A stretch of DNA of 64,000 nucleotides, taken from NCBI GenBank assembly GCA_030765065.1, contig CM060981.1:226865152-226929151 (forward strand). Direction: 5' to 3'. Shown in pieces: positions 35,507 through 46,930 of the stretch. This DNA comes from Deroplatys truncata (taxonomy: Eukaryota > Arthropoda > Insecta > Mantodea > Mantidae). How positions within the stretch are numbered: position 1 is the stretch's first letter; the number at the start of each line of letters is the position of its first letter. Under the pieces are notes generated by a model. That model had not been told where the DNA came from, ran no database searches, and saw only the letters and a list, made by a program, of their open reading frames with translations. Both the position numbers and the translations under genes were made by a program.

Positions 35507-35864
35507 CAGGGTGGACTATTTAAGTCGAGAGTGTACAATGTCTCCAAAACTAAGCGTTGTAGAAAGAAATTTCTTGAATGAAAGTTACTATATTATGGGA
35601 AAGTAAATGCCATTAGTCGTGTTTTGTTTGGAGGACGTTATGATAGTCATTTTAGAGTAAATTTAATTTTTTTAAATGGGAACTAAAAATAGGGTCAATT
35701 TAAATTGACTCTAAAATGGCCATCACAGCGTTCACCAAACAAAACACGACTTATGGCATTTACTTTCGTCCACAATACCAAGCAAGATTTATTAAAGGTA
35801 TTTCTTTCTACAACGTTTAGTTTTGGAGATATTTTACAGTTTCAACTTAAATGATCCTCCTTAC
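35507..35864. mobile_element. Foldback MITE (family B)
   Basis: Begins CAGGGTGGACTATTTAAG after TATATA. The right terminus has decayed (GATCCTCCTTA). The arms meet near 35690. Confidence 0.85.
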
Positions 35865-36598
35865 ATATGCGAAGGCGAACTAAAGAAGCACAAGTACTAG
35901 CAGGAGTCTCAGGATTGTTCTAGACCAACTTTTATGTTAAAAAAACACAAATGAGAATCAACAAGGTGTTGTTACTGAGATACAGTTCTGAAAATTTCAA
36001 CTTGTATGGTAATTATACCTATCCAGCATATTGTGAATTTCCACTATGTTCTCACTGTCACTTCACTGTGTTAACCACTCCAATTTTCACTGTGACTTCA
36101 CTTAGCTCACACTATCACTTTATTAATGTTAACCAGTTCAGTTTTCCCTGTCACATCACTTTATTCACCACGTAGCGACGTAATGAAATACAAATGACTT
36201 GGCTTCTTCGGTCCAAATCACTCGCTGGGAGTCGAACACAAGACTTCCCTAATCTCTCGTGGAAGCAGCACTCACTGCGGTTCACAGCAGTCGTCACAAA
36301 CTCGCCCGAGAACAGCACTTTTTGTTGCAGCAGAAACGCAGTTACTAACTCACTAACCTTATCACTCTTGAGAACGCTTGCTTATATAGCCAATGGAATT
36401 TTCCACAGATTTCCAGAATGTTTGAGAGAGAGTCGGGGAGAATGGAAACTTGGAGAAGATTTTGGTTATCTCTCGATAGCGTTTCTGGTGTTTGCGCTGG
36501 GCGAGAGCGCTAGTTATCTCTTCTGTCGCTTTCCAGCAGCCAATTGATAGTTCGACACGTAGCTACGTCATAATATACTATACCCAAAGAGGATGAGA
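35865..36598. other. No recognised gene; CACGTAGC motifs flank a 400-bp segment
   Basis: CACGTAGCGACGTAATG at about 36169 and CACGTAGCTACGTCATAAT at about 36557 bracket a GC-richer segment. Between 36020 and 36160 a loose word (TTCACTGTGACTTCAC and variants) recurs. The 117-codon frame at 36194 is unsupported. Confidence 0.4.
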
Positions 36599-36600
36599 TA

Positions 36601-37502
36601 CGAGGGCTGATCAATAAAGAATGAGACTGATTTTTTTTCACAGATATTTATTACTCCATTTCAATGTTGACATGATCCTTTTCAAAGTAGTCCCCTCATA
36701 ATTGAATGCACTTTTTATACGTCTCTGCCAGTCCTCGAACACATGGTGCAGGCCATTCTTTGTCAGGTCTTTGAGAATCGCCTCACTTTTCTTTAGCACT
36801 GCTTCAGTGCTCTCAAATCGAATGCCCCGGAGCTTTGTCTTTAGTAATGGGAATAAAAAGAAATCATAGGGGGCAAGACCGGAGCTTTAAGGCGGATGCG
36901 GCACACAGATAATGTAGAATTTAGCCAAAAATTCCTGGATTTGATTTGCGACGTGAGGCCGCACGTTGTCGTGATGAAGTCGCCACCCATTCCGATGATG
37001 TTCTGGACGTTTCCTTGTAATGTGCTTCCTCAGTGTAGCCAATACTGACGTGTAGTAGCTGCTGTAACAGTAGTGTGAGGGGGGGAACTGCATGCTGGTA
37101 AATCATTCCATTCCGAAACACCAGGCCCACCTTGCTTAGCACAGAGGACTCGCCCTTCTTTGAAGTCCTTGAACCACCTAAACACCGTTGCACGAGGTAG
37201 TACGTCTTCACCGTATGCTTGCTTCAGCTTTTCGAAAGTTTCAAGGCTGTATAATTTAAACGAAAATAAAATGTTATTTCGCTGTATTGCTCCTCTCGTG
37301 TCACCTCCATTTTGTGGTATGCGAAATTCAAGTAGGGTCAACAATATACAGCATTACTACCAACCTAACGTTACGAGAGTGCTGTCGCTTATGGACATTA
37401 TACATGAAACCCTGCTCTTTTCAAGTATTCGTGGTAGAGACATAAAACTATCAAGGAAACTACAGAAAAAAATCAGTCTCAGTCTTTATTGATCAGCCCT
37501 CG
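36601..37502 (-). mobile_element. Mariner element with internal deletion
   Basis: The termini CGAGGGCTGATCAATAAAGA (left) and the same inverted (right, one mismatch) are flanked by TA at 36599-36600 and 37503-37504. At 902 bases it is about 400 short of a typical mariner. The transposase lies on the minus strand and lacks its middle. Confidence 0.93.
36700..37345 (-). pseudogene. Mariner transposase, central deletion
   Basis: From the right: a short N terminus with FKLYSLETFEKLKQAYGEDV, then ATVFRWFKDFKEGR (HTH region). It jumps to sequence that normally lies after the first catalytic Asp (TVTAA..YYxSVLATLRKHITRKRP). WRLHHDNVRPHVANQIQEFL carries the second catalytic Asp. After a frameshift, GLAPYDFFLFP gives the third Asp in the DD34D spacing region. 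The first catalytic block and linker are deleted. It then decays to the C terminus near 36700. Confidence 0.85.
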
Positions 37503-37504
37503 TA

Positions 37505-38073
37505 TTTCTTACGCAGTGTAATCAGTCCACTAAACCAAGATGTAAGCTGAGAGATATTTGACCTCTGCACTGTGGTCTGTATTTGCTCCCCCCATGTACA
37601 CACTGCAATACTCTTTACTATCTTAATCACATGCAGATTAGTATCAGAAAATGACGTGTACCTACCAAAAAATCCCGCTTTAGCCGAACTCTGTCTCCTT
37701 TCAGAGAGAGATGAGCAAGTTTTTCTTTACACCAATCGGGTGTGCTACTACTAATGTTCCTTAATATTAAATTGGGATTTCTTAAATTAGCACTTTCCGT
37801 TTTACCCTGGACAAGACGTAGGTTCCCTGCTTCTGTAACTGGGGTTAGCTCACAATTTACATATAATCAGGGCTAATGCGTAGGTTCCCAAAATGCATGG
37901 CTTAGGAACATCCGGACCATTCTGGTTGCTGGTCTTTCAAAATGTAGGATGTGGTGTCTTCATTCCTTAAACTCGCTACCCCTGAAATACAGAAGAGCAA
38001 ATACGATGTCCATCCGCAAAAACATTTAATTATACTTTTGGACACAATATAGCGCTCTTCCTCAGTAACTTAC
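37505..38073. other. No recognised feature
   Basis: Nothing assigned. Confidence 0.35.
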
Positions 38074-38568
38074 TGAGCGAGATGGCTCCGCGTTATCGTG
38101 TGAGGCTCGCATTCGTCAGCTCCCGTGTTAAATTCCGTCGGACCGGGGCACTCTGATCTTGAGTATTTAGGTCGGTAGGCGATTGCTGGAGTAGTTTCTC
38201 TTTACCACGAATTTCCTGTTCCCATTACTTCCTTTCATGTGCTTCACCTTCAGCTGTTTCAGGGTTGTAGTACCAGGCGACGGCGACTGGTGCGTTGCGG
38301 CGGGAAGGTAGAGTTTGCGCTGGGTAAAGATTTCTCCCTGGTGCTTGGATTGCCAGCTGGTACCCCATCCTGGGGGGGAGGCTCGTTGCTGGGAAGCCTG
38401 GGTTGATGGCCGAGGCGTCAGAATTTGTGTCTTATGGAATAGTTAGGGACCCCGTCCTTGCTAGTGAACATCGCGTCTGGATCTGGGTCTTTCCTTCATC
38501 TCTTCCTCTCAGGAGTTACGCAAGTCACAAAGGGCCTACAATGGTCTATGTGCGGTGCTGAGCTACAG
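38074..38568 (+). repeat. tRNA-derived SINE, nearly complete
   Basis: Head GAGCGAGATGGCTCCGCG (A box region) at 38074-38091 and B-box remnant GTGTTAAATTCCG near 38133. Then the SINE middle (CACTCTGATC, GGTCGGTAGGCGATTGCTGG, AGCTGTTTCAGGGTTG) and the conserved end GTGCGGTGCTGAG. No target duplication was identified. Confidence 0.8.
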
Positions 38569-38767
38569 TGGTTGGGATCCCTCTCCTAATCTTCAGTAAC
38601 GTCATCTCCCAACTTGCTGACAATGTACGAATGGTCATAATTTGTGTCTTAATAGAATTATCACGTCCTTCTTTGCTCTCATCTTCTCTAACCACTTTCG
38701 CGAACTTTCTCACACTGTTCGTTAAAGTAGGACATTTGTATTTCATTACGGATTTAAAGTGGCATGA

Positions 38768-38768
<1 letters not shown>

Positions 38769-38801
<33 letters not shown>

Positions 38802-38803
38802 TC
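38769..38803. repeat. (AAT)n microsatellite
   Basis: About 11 uninterrupted AAT units. Confidence 0.95.
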
Positions 38804-38880
38804 CAAATGAAACTGAAGTTATGTTTGCTCATCAGTTATTTACCCATAATCGAACATTAACACAATTTTGACAAAATTAC

Positions 38881-38921
38881 ATTATTATTATTGTTATCAT
38901 TATTATTATTATTATTATTAT

Positions 38922-38954
<33 letters not shown>

Positions 38955-38979
38955 CAGTAGTAGTAGTAGTAGTAGTAGC

Positions 38980-39073
<94 letters not shown>
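38881..39073. repeat. Long compound (ATT)n / (AGT)n microsatellite
   Basis: About 40 bases of ATT units pass into roughly 50 AGT units with three AGC interruptions. The total is near 190 bases. The open frames here are homopolymeric artefacts. Confidence 0.97.
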
Positions 39074-39075
39074 TT

Positions 39076-39546
39076 CACGTAAGAAAACCTGAAGTGATTA
39101 CTATGAAACTTCGTATACAATATTCCTTTTGTCGCAGTTAGAGTAGCGAATTTATCTGAATTACTTCTCCAAAAGTGGTTATAAATGGACTTAAATAAAA
39201 TATCTCGATTACTGTTAGATAACAAAAGCTGATAAGCACAATTTTTCTGTTTAATATTTAAATGTATGGATATTTAACGAATTACAGCATAAGTCGGAGT
39301 CCTCTGCAATGAAGGGTCACCATTTAGATCCTTACTGACATCCGTTCGGGAGATGTTTCGCCAGTTAACCACGGCCTAAATATAAAAGACATTCACTTCC
39401 GTCAACACATCCGCACATAAGTGTATACAAATAGCAACTGAGAAGTGAGAAAATGCTGTATAACTCCAGGATCCTACAGTCGTGCTTGTTGAAGTCTGGT
39501 GGTGTTTGCACCAAAACAAACTTACCAGTGGAAGTGGAAGGTCATC
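39076..39546. other. No recognised feature between microsatellites
   Basis: Appears to be single-copy sequence; nothing assigned. Confidence 0.35.
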
Positions 39547-39548
39547 TC

Positions 39549-39631
39549 CCTTCTTCTTCTTCTTCTTCTTCTTCTTCTTCTTCTTCTTCTTCTTCTTCTT
39601 CTTCTTCTTCTTCTTCTTCTTCTTCTTCTTC
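39549..39631. repeat. (CTT)n microsatellite
   Basis: About 27 uninterrupted CTT units. This pyrimidine/purine-strand-biased tract could form triplex DNA. Confidence 0.97.
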
Positions 39632-39719
39632 AAATCTTCGTTGTAGCCCTTACATCCTCAAGAATTCATGCCAATACCTGTACAGAACAAGTAAACTCTG
39701 GATCATAGCATATCCAGGA

Positions 39720-39900
39720 TGAGTGATCAGCCCAGTGCCTGGTATGGCGGTAATGAAATGTAGTGATGAAAGGGAAATTCACGGATCAAGTTACCCAACT
39801 CAGCATTCGCCTAGCAACCGAGAAAAACCACGGAAATCCTTCGGTCAAATTGGTCGGCTCCGGAGGTTTGAATACGCTCGCATCCTCTCCCTTCCCCTAG
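39720..39900 (-). repeat. SINE fragment, reverse orientation
   Basis: The middle and head of the tRNA-SINE family in reverse: CAGCATTCGCCTAGCAACCG, AAAAACCACGG, and GGTTTGAATACGC as a decayed B box. The 3' body is mostly missing. Confidence 0.6.
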
Positions 39901-40310
39901 ATGAAAATGTCTCTGTTCTGTTCGTAACTATATAACATATCAGCTATAGAAAATACGTTAATAACATCATGATTTTTAGTATTTTAGATTGAATTATACA
40001 AGTTCTACGTAATCTTTGTCATTCTGATATGTTCTGTACTTGAGAATTCAACATAAATCTAAAATACATTTCTTCATATAAAGTTTTTTAATATGTGAAA
40101 CGCAGTCCTTATTTTTAACTAATATAAGTTTGTATTTATTTTGCAAAGCACTACATTACACGACACATACAGAAAATATCCTTTTTGGATTTAAAACACG
40201 GGTTTCTTCTACGGTTCCTCAGAATACATTAATTGTGCTTGCATTAAATGAAGCCTCGTCGTTGTATTTTGGAATGGGTTGATATACACATTGTTGAAAT
40301 TTCAGAATTA
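39901..40310. other. No recognised feature
   Basis: AT-rich; nothing assigned. Confidence 0.35.
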
Positions 40311-41665
40311 AAACCTGATGTACTGCATTCACATGACCGAGAAGGATGGGTCAGGCGGTTACGTCTGTGGCCCGCATTCGGGAGGTCCCGGGATCAATCC
40401 CCGGTGACCGCGCACTCTGGTCCATGGGTTTTTCGCGATTTCTCAGGGTCGCCAGGCGAATACTGGGGTGGTTCATCTTCTATCACGATTCTCTTTCCTC
40501 TCATTTCCTGTACCCATCATCTTCCTTTTCATCTGTTTCAGGGCTACAGGACCAGGCGACCACTCAGGTCTCTCCTCAGCGTGGGATTCCGCTCCAGGGG
40601 ACCCTGGAGGTTGGTGGCTTGTGGGCAGGGACCGTGCGGCGCCGGATGCGTTCTATCTGGAAACGTTAGGGATCCCGTCCAAGCTTGCGCCTGTCGCCAT
40701 CCGCATCTGGTCGCCCTTCTCTCGCTCTCTCCCCTCATTCTCCCTCCCAGGGGTCACGTTGAAAGCACAATGGGCCGACTGGTCTGCGTGCGGTGCTCCG
40801 TGATACGTACCTTTACCTTTACTGCATTCACATGACTTTTCTACTCACCTTTCTTCAAAGTATTCATACAAAAGCTTATTCTTCTATCAACATCTTTTTA
40901 ATCGAGATAAACTTCCGTCATACATTTATACATTTCGTTGTATGTATAAGATGGATAGAGTAAGCTAAAGAAGCGGATGGCTATATGAGAGCTTTAAAAT
41001 TCCATGCTCTTTGCATGACCAAGAGAAACAACGAACACTAATTTACCACTTGAAATAGTATAAGTAATTGAAAATTAAAACTATCAAACTATATCTATAT
41101 CTCCGAAATGGTTAAACCCTCCCTCCTCCAAAATAAATCTATGCTTTGACGAGCTTTAGCTTTTAGATAGAAATATTTTGTCTTTCTCCTACGGTATACC
41201 AATTATACAAAAGTCATTCAAAATGAATAAGAGTTCACAAGCAATTACCAGAAAATTCAACACAAACATTTTATATGTCACACAGATGTGGAACATAAGG
41301 TATTTTAATCAAAATCATTAGAGAAAATTTGAGAAAATTAAAAATAAGGAAAGCATTTCCATGTAATGGGTAGTTTGGAATGGGGGAATTCTCTTAAAAC
41401 CTGCTTGTCCTATTCTTGAAGGATGCTGAACTTAAATACGCAATTCGAAATTTAACTGGATTTTCGTTTTTGAGTTATATTGTTCACAGACTGGCAGATA
41501 CATCCATACACACATAGAGCTTTGTCTAAGAGGAATATCAATAAGCATCAGAAATACCTTTTTGGATTCAAGGAGCCCCAGAACGTGTATTTCCGGTGTA
41601 ATCTCGGTATCGAATAGAATGTAATACCTTCTCTATAATTGCTATAGGTAATATTAGGAGAATTA
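40311..41665 (-). repeat. Family A copy, reverse, interrupted by a SINE
   Basis: The 3' hairpin end is at 40311-40337 (CTGATGTACTGCATTCACATG) and the copy resumes after the SINE at 40820. The 5' end is degraded near 41665 (TTAGGAGAATTAAAA). The next copy follows at 41668 in the same orientation. Confidence 0.85.
40338..40819 (+). mobile_element. tRNA-derived SINE, complete, with 17-bp target duplication
   Basis: TACTGCATTCACATGAC stands on both sides (40321-40337 and 40820-40836) with no mismatch. Head GGATGGGTCAGGCGGTTACG (A box), B-box-like GGGATCAATCCCC at 40391, SINE middle, GC-rich body and a 3' end with the short tandem tail ACCTTTACCTT. 482 bases. The perfect duplication suggests one of the younger insertions here. 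The 195-codon frame spanning it is an artefact. Confidence 0.93.
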
Positions 41666-41667
41666 AA

Positions 41668-43002
41668 AATCTAATGTGTTACATTCACATAACTTTCTTT
41701 AACCACTTCCTTTATTTTTATATAGGTATATCAAATTAATCATATGAAAGCTTACTTTTCTACCTACTTCATGTTCATAGAAACAAACCTTTGCAGAAAT
41801 AACTTATGATACATTTCGTTGTAGGTACAAGGGAGATTTAGAAAGTAGATTTGATGATCATATTATGTCGCTATATGCAGGCCTTGAAATTTCATACTGT
41901 TTCTAAGACATCGCGAGAAACAGTTGAGTAGCGGCAGCACTTTAAAAATGGCAAAAGTACTGAAAAAATCCCGAATATGGCGGATGTCTTTTAAAGAGAT
42001 CTACTTTTTTGTGTAGGAAGTTTTTGTGTGGCCTGAATTTCCGGATTCGATTCCCGGCGACCGACCACTCTGATCTATGTTTTTTTTAAGTTTTCCCGGG
42101 TCGTCAGGCGAGTGCTGGAGTGGTTTCTTTCATCTCCCGAATTTCCTGCCCCTCCATTTCGTTCCATTAATCATTTCATTCATCCTTCACCCCGTTTGGT
42201 CTGTTTCACGGTTGGAAGTGTCGGCGATGGTGTTTCGGTGCAGGTGACGGGGAAAAAGGATGCTCTCTGTGAAACTTTTCCGCCCATCGGCTTTCGGATG
42301 GTTGCCGCGGTATAAGTACTGCCCCTCGGGGCGTTGGACCCTGTATGGGACAAGGGTCCGGTCTGCCTGTCCGACCGTCGAGGCATCAATCTCGAAACTT
42401 TAGGGACCTGTTATTGTTGTGCCGTCACTCCTGGTTTCGGCCGCCCGGTGTCTCCTTTCACCTACCTCATCCCTCCCATTGTGGAGCGTCGGCACAATAT
42501 CCTCATTCTTGAATCAGTCCCGAATTCACAATCCAATCCAATGTTATGGTTGACCGGCTATACGAAATCAAAAAAAAATTCCTCCTGAAAGAAGATGACT
42601 TTACAAGTTGTTCCTAGAAAATTCGAGATATAACTTTCATTTGTCATGCAAGTGTGTTAAACATACGCTCTTTTAATCAAAATCGTTAGAACCATTTTTG
42701 GGAAGAAAATACAAACCGATTTCCATGTAAAGGGTAGTTTGGAGTGGGTGAATTTTCTTAAAAATCTTCGTATCGGACTCTTGGACTCTCAATTTGGTGT
42801 TTAACTGACTTTTCGTTTTTAGTTATGCTGTTCACAGACACACATAGAGACAGATAGACACACATACCGTTCTTTTTCAAAAAATGCTCTTTTTTGTATT
42901 CATGGAGATTCAAAACGTGTATTTCTGGTGGAAGTATAGAATTTTTACTTAGAATGCAATACGTCCGCTTCTTAATGTAGGAAAGCAGTAGCGAAAAGAA
43001 AC
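41668..43002 (-). repeat. Family A copy, reverse, interrupted by a truncated SINE
   Basis: The 3' end AATCTAATGTGTTACATTC is at 41668. The copy breaks at about 42030 (AAGTTTTTGT) and resumes at about 42542 (TTATGGTTGACCGG). It runs to the 5' end near 43002 (GCAGTAGCGAAAAG), where the 140-bp tandem array begins. Confidence 0.82.
42031..42541 (+). repeat. SINE, 5'-truncated, inside family A
   Basis: Starts within the tRNA head just before the B box (GGATTCGATTCCCGGCGACC). Then the SINE middle (CACTCTGATCTATG, GGTCGTCAGGCGAGTGCTGG), a GC-rich body and a CAATCCAATCCAAT tail. The A box is missing. Confidence 0.8.
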
Positions 43003-43975
43003 ACATACACACACACACACACATAAATACGGACCTTTTTTTTCTAAAAATGCTTTTTATTTGTTCAAGGAGCCTCAAAACATGTATTTCCTGTGAGATC
43101 TCGGTATAGAGTTTTTGTGTGTAATGCAATATTTCGTTTATAAGCACACACACTTGCAAGCGCCTTCTTCTAAGTGCTTTTTATATTTTCAGAGGGCCTC
43201 AAAACATGCATTTCCTGTGAGATCTCGGGTGGAATACAATGCTTCCTCTGCTTAATATAGGCAAGTAGTAGTGAAAGTAAACACATACACACACACACCC
43301 GCACAGTTGCACACACTTTTTTTCTAGGTGTTCTTTTTATATTTCAGAGGGCCTCAAAACGTACATTACCTGTGAGATTTCGGATGGAATGCAATACTTC
43401 CCCTACTTACTATAGGCAAGCAGTGGTGAAAGAATAACACATACACAGTTCCACGCATCTTTCTTCTAACTTTTTTTAATATTTTCAGAGGGCCGCGAAA
43501 CGTGCATTTCCTGTGAAATCTCGAATGGAATGCAATACTTCCTCTACTTAATACAGGCAAGTAGTACTGAAAGTAAACACTCACACAGTTGCACAGACCT
43601 TTTTTCTAAATGTTTTTTATATTTTCAGAGGGTCTTAAAACGTGCATTTCCTGTGAAATCTCGGGTGGAATGGAATACGCCTTCTACTTACTGTAGAAAA
43701 GTAGTAGTCAAAGTAAACACAAACACAGTTTCACATACCTTTTTTATAGCTGCCTTTACATTTTCAGAGGACCTCAAAACATGCATTTCTTGTGAGATCT
43801 CTGGTGGAATGCAATACTTCCTCTGCTTAATATAGGCGAGTAAGAGTGGAAGTAAACACACACACACATTTGCACACACCTTTTGTCTAAGTGATTTTCT
43901 TTATTTTCAGAGGACCTCAAAACATGCATTTCCTGTGAGATCTCGGGGTGGAATGCAATACTTCCCCTCATGTCT
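42999..43975. repeat. Tandem array of the family A 5' end (about 140-bp unit, about 7 copies)
   Basis: Unit starts at about 42999, 43145, 43281, 43436, 43576, 43713 and 43854. Each unit has AAACACACAC..., CTTTTTTCTAAGTG, TATTTTCAGAGGGCCTCAAA, CATTTCCTGTGAGATCTCGG, GGAATGCAATACTTCC and TAGGCAAGTAGTAGTGAAAG. That is the terminal part of a reversed family A copy. Neighbouring units differ by several substitutions. The array ends about 290 bases before the TATA box of the cuticle gene. Confidence 0.9.
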
Positions 43976-44263
43976 ACGAGAAGAGTTTTCCACTGGGAAG
44001 CACTTGAGGCTCAAAGTCTGCAGAGTTGCATGTATAGATGTTATGATACTCGGTCAAGGTCGCCGAGCAAATGCAACATTGTACAGGTGACATTTTGAAT
44101 ATGGTGCAGTGCACTGCTCCTGGAGAATTTAGTTATTATCATATGAAAGTATCAGAAGTAGGCTAAAACGCATAGTGCCGGTATGCAGCGCTATTGCGAC
44201 AGAAAAAGGGCGGAGGCAAAGTTTACTTGCTCTCGCTGCCTTCCACTTGTTGCCCGGTGTCCC

Positions 44264-44272
44264 TATATAAAA
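44264..44272 (+). promoter_or_regulatory. TATA box of the cuticular protein gene
   Basis: TATATAAAA lies 63 bases upstream of the proposed start codon. It is followed at 44301-44306 by ACAGTC, which resembles the arthropod initiator TCAGT. A start site at about 44295-44303 would give a 5' UTR of about 25-32 bases, typical of cuticle genes. The 280 bases upstream hold no recognised repeat; the family A tandem array ends at about 43975. The assignment depends on the first-exon model at 44327. Confidence 0.7.
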
Positions 44273-44326
44273 CTAACCCCCGGTCACCAACCTATCCAAT
44301 ACAGTCCGAAACTTCGTGCTCTCAAC

Positions 44327-44338
44327 ATGTCCTTCAAG
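44327..44338 (+). CDS. CPF/CPFL-type cuticular protein, coding exon 1 (4 codons)
   Basis: ATG TCC TTC AAG (Met-Ser-Phe-Lys) is followed directly by GTAAAT, a good splice donor. It lies 63 bases downstream of a TATA box and has CTCAAC before the ATG. Many insect cuticle genes put only the first few signal-peptide codons in exon 1, usually in phase 0. Joined in phase 0 to the exon starting at 58352, this gives a coherent signal peptide: MSFK, then [16 protein letters not shown]. The exon is far too short to be seen as an open reading frame. There is no transcript evidence. The support is the promoter, the donor site, the reading phase and the need for a start codon, because the downstream exon has none before its mature sequence. 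Confidence 0.75.
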
Positions 44339-45090
44339 GTAAATATAATACTGTAGTGAACTGAGTGGCTGTTCATTATTCTGCTTATTCTTAGGCTTTT
44401 GTTAGTGCTCTCTGAAATCCATTGTAGTTCCTTTATCAAGGTGATGCATCTGTAAAATTTGACCAAACATTGTTACAATTTTTAAAAATACATAATTTTT
44501 TTCGCAATAAAATACAGTTTACATTTCGATTTGTGCATTTAAGCTACCAATAAACCGAAGTTTTAAATGTTTATTAATAAGCCTTGTTTTCATAAAGCGC
44601 TTTTCAGCATTTCTTCCATACTAAAAATGTTCCATGTGATGAAGTTATTTACTCAGAATTCACTAAAGAAAGTGACCTATACTTTTTAAATAATGCTCTG
44701 ATTTTCAGTTTGAAAAAACAAAAATTATTAAAAGTATAAACTTTTCTAGGATAATTAGAATTTAATACAAAGAATCGAATATCATAGAATTTCTTGTAAA
44801 CTTATTAACTGTAATACGTGCATTTTTATAAAAATACATAGTGTGTAACATTTTGATTAGAGCAATGATTTTATACAATAAAACTTAATGTTTAAATAAC
44901 CATGACAGCTAAAACTTTGGAACATTAGTAAAATGTTCCTAGCACAAACATCAATAATATATCTTATATGCTGTGTATTTTTCAAATTTCGCTGATGCAT
45001 TACCTTTCGGATAGGCTCTGGCGTACTTTGCTGTTTGAGATAGTTTTGGATTCTAACCACCTATTCCATAAGCCCTTAGCGCCTGTTTTT
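44339..45090. other. Start of intron 1, no recognised feature
   Basis: AT-rich intronic sequence before the first intronic repeat. No second small exon is visible. Confidence 0.35.
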
Positions 45091-45916
45091 ACTTTCTCTA
45101 TCACGCACATAGCAGGTAAGGAAGGTATTGTATTCCACCAGAAATTCGGTACCGAGATTTCACCGGAAATACATAACTTTGAGCTTAACTCAAAAACGGA
45201 AAATTGGATAAATACTAAACTTGGTATTTAGGTTCAATATCTTACAAAGGTGTGACAGGAAGTTTTTCAAGAAAATCTCCCCACCCCAGACTACATTTAA
45301 CATGGAAGTTTCTCGAAATTTTTGATTTTCTAAAAAATGGCTCTAACGATTTTGATGGAAATACCACTATTAAAATATTTATGTGAAAAATAAAATGTAT
45401 ATCCCCAATTTTCCTGAAATAGTTGTGAAGTCTACTTCACTTTGAAGAAATTTTGTATAATCTGGTACAGCTGTTAAACGTTACGATATAAATCAAGACA
45501 TATTACACAAAACATTTATAGCGTTTAAAACACACAATTTATTTTAAATAACATTTTTGTGGCATCAGCCATTTCCGAGATATCCGTTATTAATTGTTCG
45601 ATTTGTTCAATACTTTGTCATTCTCTTTAAGTCCCATCGATTTTCAGTCTGTTTCTCACGATTGCATGGAAAGAGTATGGAATTTTAAGGCCAGTATATA
45701 GCAACCAGTTCTTAAACATTTGACTATCGCGGTTCCCTTTGTATCTATAACTAAATGTGTAATGACGCTATTTCTGAAAAGGTTTATTTGGAAGTAAAAT
45801 AGATAGTAAAATATAAGTGAAATAGATAGAAATATAAGACTTAGTAGGAATAATTTTTATATCCATCTAATAAACAAAGAGGATAGAGAATGTTATGTGA
45901 ATCTAACACATCAGAA
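45091..45916 (+). mobile_element. Family A, divergent full-length copy
   Basis: ACTTTCTCTATCACGCACATAG at the 5' end; GATAGAGAATGTTATGTG and ATCTAACACATCAGAATT at the 3' end. The segment with the GT tract is deleted near 45180. Confidence 0.85.
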
Positions 45917-45917
45917 T

Positions 45918-46072
45918 TATTTACTCTGTGTATCTTTTACTAGACATAGATTAAGTGGATACTAAATTTGGCCCCAAAAAATCCATATTGAGATTTCATT
46001 CATAACATATAATTCAAGGTCCCGTGAATACAGAGAAATCATTTATGCAAAAAAAATCCTCTAACGGTTTTA
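45918..46072 (+). repeat. Family A 5' fragment
   Basis: A head-to-tail follow-on copy: TTTACTCTGTGTATC, GTGGATACTAAATTTGG, ATTGAGATTTCATTC. It stops at 46072 where a reversed copy starts. Confidence 0.6.
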
Positions 46073-46079
46073 CTAGCTA

Positions 46080-46930
46080 CGTTCACACGACTTTCTCTAC
46101 CCACTATCCATTATATTTATGTAGCATCCCCAAACTGTTCTTTTAAGATTATTTTTTATCTACATTATGTTAATCAAGGCAAACACTTGCATAAATAATT
46201 TCATTACACATACTGTTATAGTAGAAAATGGGTACAGGGAACAGAAGCGATAGTCATATGTTTAAAAGCGGATCGCTCACTATAACGGGCCTTGAAATTC
46301 CATACTGCTTCCAAGACATTACTGGAAATAACTGAATGTGACAGCACTTCAAAAATTATAATATTGAAAAAATCAAACCAATAACAATAGATTCCTTGGA
46401 AATGACATGCTACAAAAATATGTATCTAAAACAATTTGTGAGTTTTAAAGGGATCTACATTTTTTATAAAGGGACTTTTTAATATATCTTTTAATGTTTA
46501 CCAGTTATACAAAATTGTATGAAATTCCTTCCCATTGAAGAGCACTTCCGTGCTATTCCCAGAAAATTCAAGATACCTGTACATTTTATTTGCCATGTAA
46601 ATTCTTAAACACATGCATTGTACTCAAAATCGTTAGCCATAAAATAAAAAGTAATGAAACATTTTACGTGTAAAGGTTAGATTGGGGGAGAGTTGAATGT
46701 CTTTGGGTTGCATCTTTGGAAGATATTGAACTTAAATACAAGTTCGGTATTTATGCGAGAATTCGTTTTTGAGTTGTGCTGTTCACAGACACACACAAAA
46801 CCTTTTTCTAAGAATGCCTTTTCTGGATTCAGGAGTTTGAAAACATGTATTTCCGTTGATATCTCGACATTGCATTTTTGGGTGGAATGCAATACCTCCT
46901 TTACCTGCTTAACTACGAGGCAGAGAAAAT
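46080..46930 (-). mobile_element. Family A, reverse orientation
   Basis: 3' end CTACGTTCACACGACTTTC at the left and GAGGCAGAGAAAAT at the right. It faces the preceding + strand fragment, giving an inverted arrangement. Confidence 0.85.

Noticed and set aside
36194..36547. 117-codon frame as a gene
   Set aside because: No recognisable domain, no splice or promoter context, and it is bracketed by CACGTAGC motifs that suggest a repeat.
38857..39225. Poly-Thr/Asn, poly-Val and poly-Ser/Lys frames (38857-39225, 39376-39722)
   Set aside because: Products of trinucleotide microsatellites only.
40248..40835. 195-codon frame as a gene
   Set aside because: It spans family A, a target duplication and a SINE; no domain is recognisable.
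42999..43975. CRISPR-like array
   Set aside because: The units are adjacent 140-bp tandem repeats derived from a transposon end, with no spacers, in a eukaryotic context.
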